Shown here one piece after another: positions 22,301 to 32,400 of a stretch of 38,371 nucleotides of DNA. Made by a program: the position numbers and the translations under genes. Location of the stretch: positions 15,479-53,849 of the forward strand of contig DF237549.1 in NCBI GenBank assembly GCA_000708835.1, written 5' to 3'. The stretch comes from Klebsormidium nitens. Taxonomy: Eukaryota; Streptophyta; Klebsormidiophyceae; Klebsormidiales; Klebsormidiaceae. The stretch's first letter is position 1, and every line of letters begins with the position of its first letter. Below the pieces are notes generated by a model that saw only the letters and a list, made by a program, of their open reading frames with translations, was not told where the DNA came from and did not search any database.

Positions 22301-24913
22301 AGGTAGATAGACAATCTGGTGTCGTTTGTGAGTGGACCTCGATGTGGCAATCTGACCGGAGCGGTTTCGCGGGGCACAAAGGGGAACCTTTTGGGTACAG
22401 CTGCGCCACTCAACACTTCTGACGGGTTCTGCCACTTCGATTCTTCGTCAATATTATACCAGCCTGGTATACCGAGGTTACTGGCAGTAACTCCAGAGGG
22501 ACGTGATGATAGTCAGATTTCTGCCCGGCCTATCGACGAACTCCTTGAAGATTGATGCTGTTCAGCTTGCTCTGTGTGTCCACGCTGAAAAGCCGCTTAC
22601 CTCGCAGCAAGCCGTGTCTGCTGGCCCCGTTCTCTGATCACGTCAGCAATTTCCGCTTCATTCGCAGCCAGCACGGCATCCCAGTCGACACAGTCTTCGT
22701 GCTCCGGTGGCTTTCCTGGACCACGTGATCCCTCTTCGCCGCGACACGTGGCCGCCGCTCGTCCGCGTTTGGCGGCCTCATCAGCCGCGGTCACTCCGCT
22801 TGTGAACGCTATACCCCTTCCGTCCTCAATGTCTGCGATGTTTGGTTCTCTTTTGAGTCGTCTCAAAACGCCCGCTTGATTTTCGGTGTCCTTAGCAGCT
22901 TCCCCATGTTGATACGCCCCTCCCGCTTCCGTGCCGAGCGACGTTTCTGCACCCGTCTTCGAAATCCTACCTGGCAGGTGTTTTGACCCCACTCCTAGTT
23001 CCTCCTTGGGAGAGGTATTCATTGGTTCCGTCGCTTCCGGTTCCGCAGACTGCCCACTCTCAGCATCGGTTCCTGAGCTCGGCGGACACTTTTCTGTGAC
23101 CTGGTCTTTGCAGAGTCCACCATTCGGACGTCCTTTAGACTCGACGCCGTCCGTCTGTTTGCGGGCGTCCGAGTCGGGGCCCGGCCCTGGGGCGGACGCG
23201 ACATCCGAGGAGGGCGGCCGCGGGACAGCGTCCGGATTTGAGGGTTCAAGTCCGCGGCCGCGCTTCGGCCACCGCGCCACCATGCTCTGGAAAGCCGAGC
23301 TGTGAGGAGAAGGAGGCAGGTTTCGAGATAATAATGTCTCAAAAGCAGAGGCGATCGATCAATTTGAGCTCTTGTACAGAACCTTGAGCGGGTCAGTTGT
23401 TCTTAAGTACTCGAAAATTGCATTCAGTCGCGTCTTCCATCTCAGGAAGAGAATTGGTCCACCTCCAGAACGCTGACCATCAGCCAAAAGTCACGGGTTG
23501 TCAAAAAACAGTTTGGTGCTCGAATGTTGCAAAAGGAGGCCTGGATAACTTGCAGACAAAGGGGCCTGGAGACACGTGCTGCCCCCTTAAAAAAACTCTG
23601 GGCGCTTGACCTGAGTGCCCAACCGCTTGTGAGTTTAAACCATCCATTACTTTTCTCTTTGAGCAAGAAAAGCTGTATTGTTTGAGTAGAGCAGCAGTTG
23701 CCGTGTTCTCAAACCTGAGCTTACTGATGCTGGGTTTGAGCTGCTCAGGAACCAGGGTGGTTCAAAACGACTTGCCTTGAGACCGTGTCGGAGACGTTTT
23801 GCGTCAGGAACGCGCCCACTACGGAGTCGACCACCGAACCTTTCCATGCCGAGAAGCGCCTCTCGCCTGCAGTAAAGGGACCGCATCGACCCTACCTTTG
23901 AAGACTGGCGAGTTTCAAACACTTGGGGCACCATGGAACGAAATCACGCACGCAGATCTGCAGGGACTCAGCTCCCTAGCGTGCTCGGAGAATTGTTCTG
24001 GATTACTGGTTATAGCGAGTTAGAAGGTAACGTTGGATTGAGAGACGGCCGGCGGAAAGAGCCCACGGGGCACGCTTTGGGTCTTGGACTAGCTCGTAAG
24101 TTTAAGCTGAAGAAAAGGATTGACCCGGGTCCAACGCTACCGCTTCTTCAGTGCCCGCCGTGACCGTCACGGCCGTCGCTGACTGTTAAAATGAACTTCC
24201 AACCCATTTTTGGCACCAGGCTAGAATTCTTCCAATCCACAAACACCTTCCGAAGCGGATGACTGCCCCTTTCCTAGTGCGTCAAGCTAGAACGCGGCTC
24301 TGTCTGCCTTACCTTGTACAACTCGCACACGGGCCACGAACCGTCGCGCCGCTGTTTCCAGCGCCTCCCCCCCTTCAGCCGGCGTTAGCGAAGCACTCCC
24401 TGGCTCGCCGCCCGGCGTGAGTGCTAGCTTAGTGGTTTCTATGTCCTTGATCACGCGTGCTCGCTTGAACCGCCTCCGTTTCTCCGCAACGGTGTCGACC
24501 GGGACCAGCTCTGTCCCTGATTTGTTTTGGAAAAGTTTCTTGGGCTCCAAAGGCGCTCCTCCAAGCGGGGCCATATTGACAGCCTGACCCGAAGCCGGGG
24601 GTGGCTGCTGCAGACTTTCGATCATTCTGCCGGCAGACGATGGCGATGGGCGCTGCCCATTAGTTGCTGCCACTGCAGAATGACACCTGGGCCAATCCCC
24701 CGACCGCGTCCGGCAGAGACGGGGACCTAGGAGCCCAGAAAGCTCTTTGCTGCCCAACTGAATGAGGTTTTTGGGGCACTGGCATTTGAAGTCTGGGTTC
24801 CGTTGGCTCCCCGCTTTGCAGTGGGGGGAAAATCCGCGTTCTGTGTCCGCAGACGTTCCTTGGATCGCCCTTTCCGTGCTTCCTACTTTCAGCTTTGATA
24901 TCGAGAGCTTCAA
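16391..24913 (-). CDS. DME: DEMETER/ROS1-type 5-methylcytosine DNA glycosylase
   Basis: Bifunctional nuclear DNA glycosylase/lyase that removes 5-methylcytosine, starting base-excision demethylation. Eleven exons close in phase: 24313-about 24913, 23776-23866, 22601-23299, 22062-22233, 21437-21528, 20973-21078, 20517-20602, 19822-20095, 17946-19454, 17158-17377, 16391-16485. Counting from the first internal ATG (24625; the true start may be upstream), there are 1218 residues. Order: basic region (KRRRFKRARV), bipartite HhH-GPD glycosylase domain (WKGSVVDSVVGAFLTQNVSD; VDWDAV; DHGTIDLEWLRE; GMGLKSAEC with catalytic Lys409; PVDTNVGR with catalytic Asp427), the 4Fe-4S loop (Cys494, 501, 504, 510: CTKRAPNCLACPMQGEC), LPDDHPAL, IPYFAVLWPTN, a permuted CXXC remnant (CGCSTCGC), then the RRM-like domain (VPCRTALSGRFPLNGTHFQ ... 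HGYVCVRGFD). Exon 9 holds an insert of about 460 residues. The N-terminus is unresolved. Confidence 0.93.
18340..19180 (-). repeat. Degenerate internal protein repeats within glycosylase exon 9
   Basis: Three copies of a basic-then-acidic motif lie in one frame: MTRSRKQKLEQEEGQS (Met codon at 19169), MSRSRTRRSEQESGTQS (18731) and HTRARARSVKDEAEHS (18371). Between them alternates a second motif: KIEEDGFV, EETDGSIVISKRKK, EEADGSVV and VSKRKE. Spacing is about 146 and 120 codons. The segment is charged and low in hydrophobics, so probably disordered. Confidence 0.65.
23774..23775 (-). other. GC splice donor (GC-AG intron, glycosylase intron 2)
   Basis: Exon 2 ends GTCTCAAG and the intron begins GCAAGT, the strong GC-donor consensus AG|GCAAGT. 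Joined to the acceptor before 23299 it restores NVSDTVS-SSAFQSM, which matches the family pattern NVSDHLSSSAFMS without a gap. No GT donor gives this. Confidence 0.85.
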
Positions 24914-26429
24914 TGGCGTGGCGGCTTCCTGGCGGCAGGACGCTTGAAAGCCACTTTTGTAGGCAACTAGTTATCCAAAGACACTACTCCTGAGTATGCC
25001 GGTTTTCGTCCCTACGATGACCAACATGCACGATTGTCGACCGTACACTCAGCATAACTTCTTCAGTCCTTTGAGATCGTGTGAACGTCGACACTAGATT
25101 CGTCTCAGACCACATGCATTCTTCGAGGATCACTAGCTCCTTCGGGTCTGCGCCGGTCGACGGCCAATCAAAAGAAGGGGGAATGTACGCCGTTTGTTTG
25201 GATTTCAACTTTGTCGCTTACTTCAGTGATCTTAGTGCGTACCACTGCAAGATGCAGGAAGAGCCGCTGCGTGAGATCGTTCGCTCAAGCGTGGGACGTA
25301 AGACTACTGCCCGCGAGCCTGAACAACGGTAGGCGGCAACGCGGGCCGCCGAACTGGCAGTTGAAGTCACGTGCCACTCACCACTGGCATGTCAAAAGCG
25401 TGAACTTCAGTGCCGGCACCGATCCGCTGCATGCGACATCCGTACTGTCAGCTTCATTCTTAGCTTCCAGCAAAACCAATAATGCGCAGCCGGCGCGCAA
25501 TGTGATCGACATGCAGATCGATCATGCACTGCGCATGGTTAATATGCGCATGTTAACCGTCTCAAGCCAGAACATGATGCAGACGCCGCCAAGAACATGA
25601 TGCAGTCCACGTACACGTGGCTAGAGTTTGATTGGTCACTGGGCCCTGCCGAAAAAACGGACATGCATTCTGCTATGTAGAAATGACCATCATCGATCAT
25701 TGGATTCCAGCTAACACCTTGAAGCTAGAGTCTGCTTACCGTAGCAGGCTTGGCAGTTAGTAGCCGGGCAAGATCATACCATAGCTTCTGAAGTTGGGGG
25801 ACTCCGCGACGGGTAGTCATAGATCGGCGATTGCTCGCCGGTAGGCAACTTGCATGTCATCATGGCATGCCCAGAGGTTATGCCATAACTATGTCAAGAT
25901 GATGTAGTACTAGCCCAATATCAACATCGATCGGATGCGCTTGCACAGTACGATCTTTTCGCGGGCCACTGCCATAATTGCTACTGCACCGGCACAGTTG
26001 AGGCACTAGGCAGCACTTGTATGCCGATCGAGCGCAAGTTGAACCTTACTGGCGCAGACTTTATGGGTTAAAACCTTGAACAATAATCGAAGCCCGGCCT
26101 GCCGCGCTGAATAGCAATTAGCTAGAATGGTCAAGCAGAAATTACAACTAGGTTGCTCGCCGGCGTCCCCAATCTGGTCCAGCTTACTGAAGCCTGAAAG
26201 TTTACTTAAAGTACTACATAACCCCTCCACAGATTAAAAACTTCAATCAGGGGCCGCTTGCAAGAATAACTGTGCTTCCAAATACCGGTCCTTGCAAGTA
26301 CTTGCGTTGCGGGGCTTATGCGTTACAGAGAACTATCCAACCGGTCACTCCAAGGAATAGCATCAACAAAAAGGAAGTCGTGGTCTAGGTGACTGTATAA
26401 CTTTGGATACATATTTTGGCAGTATTCTG
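24914..26429. other. Region upstream of the glycosylase and downstream of the channel
   Basis: About 1.5 kb holding the unseen 5' end or promoter of the glycosylase and the 3' UTR of the channel. In the frame of glycosylase exon 1 there is a stop about 50 bases above 24913 with no ATG between, so an unrecognised 5' exon probably lies here or the start is internal. The minus frame at 24984-25208 (ECMWSETNLVSTFTRS...) is open but unconvincing. 25480-25560 has stacked palindromes (GATCGACATGCAGATCGATC, GGTTAATATGCGCATGTTAACC). Nothing else is assignable. Confidence 0.5.
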
Positions 26430-29400
26430 TCACTCCTCTTCTCTACTGGTGCCCAAAGTGGTACTCTCTTCTACCAGATGATCGCGGAGCGAAGCTCTCA
26501 ACGCTTCTACCAGAGTCGGGAACCTCTCCAACACGTCAAACAAGTCGGATATAAGCAAGCCCAGCACGGTGCACTCGTCTTCGCAGGTTGCTGTGAGATC
26601 CATCCGCACGTTTTTGACCCGGATACTCTTGAGGTCGGTGTCCTTCTCCTTGGCGGCCGGCACGTCTTTCTTCGTCTGCACCAGTACGCCCGTGAGGCAC
26701 CGTTCGCCGATAACGGTCCCCGGCTCTATGAAGTAATACGGCGGGCCCTCGCTGCTCGAGGGGTCCTCCCTGCAAACCCGTCAGCTTGTCAGCGGTAAGT
26801 TGAGAAGGAGCCAACTGCAACCAGACCATATGGGCGGACTCCCTCTTGGCGAAAGTAAGCGAACCCCAAAGGCGTTTCGGTCGGATCGACCTAGCTAAAC
26901 AGCGCAAGAACCTTCTATCCGAAGATTGGCAGGATGGCCGCCTCCATTCACTAGGCCATGCAATGTTCCGTTTACGAAAGCTCGACCGCCTTGACAGCTG
27001 GACGTAACCGAAGGCGGGTGCGCTTGTCGTCCCCCATCTTTTGCCACTCCTACGAAGTCAGAAGGCCCACGTTGCGAACCCGGCAATGACAAGCTGACAA
27101 ACTGGAAACCGGAAGAGTTTCTTCGGAGGCAAGCCCCAGAACTGAAAGCTCAAACGCTGGCACTTACGTGTCCGAGTGCCGCCGTTCCGGGGTGGAAGTG
27201 ACGGAGCGATGCCGCCGTCGGGTGGCCCCATCAGAGTCAGACCCCGTTTCGGAGCTTCCGGCGGTGCTGGACGAACTAGAGGCGGGCAAGTCGTCGCTCC
27301 TGGTAATCTTCATGGTGCCGTGACGGAGGATGTACACGTGGCGCATCACCTCGCCAGCCTGGCGAGTTACAGATTGAGAACATGTCAGAGAGAAACCGAT
27401 TCGGCAGCCAGCGCGTTTGAGCCCAAAAAACACCTGTTCCTCAAGTTTGAGATTGCTAAGATCGAGATTCTTTCCTTGTTTGCTCTATACACCCAGGAGA
27501 TACGGAAGGCAACCCTCCAGCTGGCAGTCAATCCGTGTCGCGTCGGTGTAACTGACGTTCTGAAACGCTAAAACGAAGAAAGAAGCGAGCACCGGTTGTC
27601 CTGGGAGGGCGGGTATGGAGAATAGGATCCAAAATTCCTGATCTGAAGATTCCTATTTTCGGGATTGCAAGGCCACGTGTACCAACTCCATCGGGCGCCT
27701 TCTACGTGATCTGAGCCCCAAACCGAATATTGGACGGCTTCGATCGATTATGTAACTTCTACCGGGCATGCTCCGGACAATTGGAAACGTGCAGACTGGC
27801 AAGCTAGGGGATCCGTTACCGGCGTAGTTCAACCCCCTACGCTAGCTTCCCGAGATCCGAAAGGTCCTGAGATTGGGAACCTGAGATAAGATCCTATTCT
27901 GCATACCCGCCCTCCCTGGCGACCATTCAGAGTACTCACAGGAGCCGCAGTCGCCCTCACCTGGCATAGGACGCTTCCCGGTGCCAGCTGTTCCGCTTTG
28001 CACTTCTCGAGGAGCATGGTCAAAAAGCTCCGCTTGTGAGGAAACAGATCGCTGCAGAGAAGGTCCGACGATATGAAGTGAAAATCACCTTGAAGAAACT
28101 GGGCCACGTAAAAGAACAGCCAGCTCCCACCTCATTGCGCTCAGTGCGAGCGGATAAAGCGGAGCCGGCAGGCACAGTACGATGCGAAAGCCGCCCAGGC
28201 GATGCCAGAAAATGGGGCCTTCCGCAGTTGAACCAATGTAGAACCATTGAGTGCTTGGCAGAAAGGCTAGTCACCGAGTTAGAAAACGGATTCTGACCGT
28301 CAGGATAAACACAAGACCTCTTATCCAGAAGTTGGCTACTACCCTTCAGATCTACCCACCAGTGCGCCCATCGTTCACGTCATATAATTTCCAGCCGTTG
28401 CAGCTCTACAATCTGCCTGAGCACGACAGTAGCTACGTACCCCGCTGAGAGACGATGAGCACCCAAGTTCACCAAAAGTGAGGCAGAAATTTCGTCATTC
28501 TTCGAGATTGGCAATTTCAAACCGTTCAAAGAAAGCTCGAAAACGTCACATGCACTTCCCGGATACGACAACAGGTCAGCGGACCCGTGTTCCCGGCAAC
28601 TTCGCACAGCGACTCACCTCTCGACCACTGTGCGCCTCCACCAGTGCACCATCAGGTCCATCCGGAGTTCATCCTGCACCGGGTACCGCATAAAGTTTTA
28701 GGGTTTTACAAATTCACGGTTTTGAGATTTTAGGGTTTTAGGGTATTAGGGTTTTAGGGACTTGGTTTAGCCTGACCCAATTGGACACAGTGAAAGCACG
28801 GAGACGACTGAAGCAGCCCTATGCCGGGCCAGGGTGCGAGCGATCGGCTTCTCCGAAGGTTAGCCTGCAACGGACCAGCTCTCGGGGGTCCATTGCAGAA
28901 TCTTGCCGGGGGCGTCGCTACGAATGATGATGTGCGTATCTACTCAGAAGAGAGCCAATACCGTTGGCGATTTGTTTTGCCTCGAAGCATCGTTTCAACT
29001 GCCTAAACAAGCGCGGACGGCATACCATCGACCAGACGTTACTCAGCAAAACTGTCAGCTTGAAAAGCTCCAAAAGCGATTCCTCTTTTCTAGACATGAT
29101 TCACCGACAAGCGCTTGCGAAGTCAGGAGACGCATGCCACACAGCAAGCCGCGTCGTTTGCGGGCTCGTGCGAACATGGTCCATCTTTCAAAGCCTTCCA
29201 CAGAATAACTGCAGTAGAAGAGTACTCGAGAAGGGGATCCTGCTGCAGTGTTCCAAACGCTGAGTTCATGTTGTCCAGTGGCTGAAGTTTACAATCGGTG
29301 AGTTCGCAGGCCAACTTCTGAGGGAGACTTGATCAAACTTACGGTAAGATCCTGCAGCATTTGCTCTTCGTCGAAGTCCGCCGCTTGCAGATTCCATTGG

Positions 29401-32400
29401 CGGGTCATGTGCACAGTCTGTAGGCAGAGAAGACAACGTTGACAATTCGCGCCGATTATCAGGGTTTCGCATCCTGGTTTATGTTTTCAAACGAGCCCAA
29501 AACTGAGAGCGAGCTCGAAACCGATGGCTCAGAACCGACAAAAGGAAAGCTACAGGCAGTCAACCTGATCATTACCATTCAATACTCTTCAAGTCGATGC
29601 CGAACCTCCGCTCACATGAGCAAACAGTCCAGGGAGGCGCGGAGTATTCTTACGCGTCCGCAAGTGATACTAAAATCTCCAAAATAGGACTGGTCATAAT
29701 CTGACTTCCTCTCAGCATCCCAACAGGGCATAGACGCAATTCCGATGAAGCAAGTCTCGGCTGCTGTAGCGCCAAAGCTTGTCAAGGACAACCGCGTGAT
29801 TGGAGGTAACGACAGCGAGTAACAAATCCTAAACTGATTGAGGCTCAGTCCGAAAGAAAAGGAGGGGTGAATGACGAGAGCCGCTCACGATGCGCGTTGC
29901 CAGCCAGTCGGGAATGTCTTCTTTGTCTATGAACCTGCATGAACGGCGCCGAATGGCCAATCAGGTTGCATGACCGACTCTGTGTTCTGCAGGCATGAGG
30001 GCCGCTGTTGCGAGAAGCTTTGCGTATCAATCAAGCATGAGTGCAGGCTGTAGCAACTACCGACCCTGAGATTCAAATCTGGTCAGACGGTGCGGCTGCC
30101 GGTTGTGATTCACGAGAGTAACCGTCAAGCAGAAAGAAAACAATGACGAAAGCAGGCCGTCAAGGGAGTGTGACATAGTAGCGGAATGTGTAAACCGAGG
30201 AGCTTCTACATGCCTCTTGTTCGTGTATGTGGCCCTGGGCTTCAGAAATATGATCAACTATGCAAGAGATCCCGTTTCACTCACCTTTCGCAAGCGTGCT
30301 CTTGCATCCAAGCCCCTACATTTCCTTAATGCAAGGTCCTTTCTACGGAGATCTTTGACCGGCTTCTCAAGAGCACCGGTCGATGGTACCCAACTACCCT
30401 GGATAGAACTCCCTTTGGCGACTGCTTTCGCTCTGCATTTACGCCGGACTGAAGTTTCTGAGCTTGTCGAACAAACGTACATCAAGAGAACAACAGAGCA
30501 AACAAGGAATAGGCGCACAAGGAGAGAAATGCAGGGGCACGCAGGGCCGTACGCGTGCAAGGTGGAGAACTTTTCGCGGCGCACGGACTGGCGCTGTCCC
30601 CGCAGGATGAGCAGCGCGGCGATGTTGCCCCCGACGTAGCCCAGAAAGATGGCAACCACCGTGATGAACAGCGTCGCAAAGATGCGCTCCGCACGCGTTG
30701 TGGACGGGTAGATGTCGCCGTAGCCGACCTGTGGGTAGCGCGTTGGTAATGTGATCAACAGTTGTAAATCGGCGAGTGGGATATCTAGATAAGAACAAGT
30801 GATAAAATCCACATCGAACGAAGTGTGGCAAGGCTTCAAGCCAACAATCAACCGCCCACATGGCTTTTTCGAGCAATGGGTCATTTCAGATGAGACCTGA
30901 TCTGGTGCCCGAAACTAGGGTGCCACGCCGTCGTTTTGTCAAGCTCCAGCCTTACCTGGTCGACGCTGACCCATAAGTGCAAGATATGCTGAGGTCAGGC
31001 CCAAGCAGGCCGCTCTCACTTATGGAAGAAGGCGGGCGCAGGTGATAAAAATGGACCACAGCAAATCCAAAGCAGAATCCCAAAAGGACCATCTAATTAT
31101 CGCAATGACAAGCCGGACAAACAAAATGGACTAAGCACGATCAGCCCAGATCAGTCGAGAGCAGTCCCAAGAAACCAAACAGGATGATGCACTCACGCTG
31201 GTAACTGTAATAACAGACCAGTAGAGCGCCGCACTGTACTTGACAAACGGGCGCGCCTCCGCGAGCGGGACTGCCTCGCCGGCGCGGTTCCACGAGAACT
31301 GCTCCAGCCACCGCTGCGGACTGTTTTCCAGGCGGCCAATCGCGACGAAGATGCAGGCGCCAACATGTGCCAGGTATACGAGCTGCGAGACGGGGATAGG
31401 GTTAATGCTATGGGGTTGGATTAAGTCTCAGGGGGTTCGTCGCTTGAAGGTTATTGTTTCGACGGCTTGCTGTCTGACCGTTTTCTGTTTCTGAATACTG
31501 AAGACTTTCGGGCAGATGACTCAGTTAGGGGGTTCTGATTCTACTTTCGAGGGTATGCGTTTCTCGAAATTAGGCATAGGCATCTGCTGAGGATCTAGAG
31601 TTGGAGGCTCCAAGGTTGCTGAAATTGAAGACACCCTAGGTGAAGACTGTGAAGCGCAACTTGCATTAGTCACTGGACATAATCAAACCTGATTCAATGC
31701 GTGGAGCTTTACTGCACTATTAATCAGCCTTAGATGCCTGGTTGATTTCTAATGGCAGGCCTGCCAGTCCGTTGAATGTGCTTATCAGGCAACTTGATCT
31801 TGAAACTTGGAAGCAGTCTTTATTAAGGGTGGGTCAGGCGGGCAGGTTTGAGTGACCACAATATGACAAAACGAACCACAGGGGTCTTCCTTCTGCGCAC
31901 ACCTCCATAGGGCTCTGGCGGCGGCTAAGTCGGCCAACCATAATGACCAATTGGAAACAGCTCAAACGTTTCTTTCATCTGACGACGTTACACGCCCGGG
32001 ACGCATCTAGAGGAGTCATAGCATCGAATCTTCAACCGTATGATCGCTACAAAGTGCAGTAAAGAGGTGCGCCGGCTCACGTAAAAGATAAGCAGGACCA
32101 TCTCGACGATCTCGTACTGCTTGGTTGTCCACGTCTCCTGCAGCTCCGCTTGAGCCAGCATGAGGCGGTGCAGCCGGAACAGCCGGAACAGCCGCAGGAA
32201 CTGCGGGCGGGAGAATACGACTGGCGTCAGTTAGGGTGTCCTCAAGAAGGGTTAATCTTGCGAAGACTGCGTGGTCCGGGCGGAGCGAGTTCGCTGTTCC
32301 GGCAGCAAAATAATGAAGTTGCAGCTTGGACAGTTGCGAGTTCCCGAGCATAGGGATCGCATCCTCTCGCAGGACACCAAACCAGTACGGTGCATGCTGC

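Noticed and set aside
22597-23283. ATG at 23283 as the start of a separate 228-residue gene
   Set aside because: The preceding residues SSAFQS and the exon at 23776-23866 continue the glycosylase family pattern across a GC-AG intron, so this Met is internal.
26403-26798. 131-codon plus-strand frame over the end of the channel gene
   Set aside because: It is antisense to the last channel exon, whose translation clearly shows the end of the CNBD.
30217-30639. 140-codon plus-strand frame opposite the pore/S6 exon
   Set aside because: Shadow of the minus-strand exon that carries VGYGDIYP and S6.
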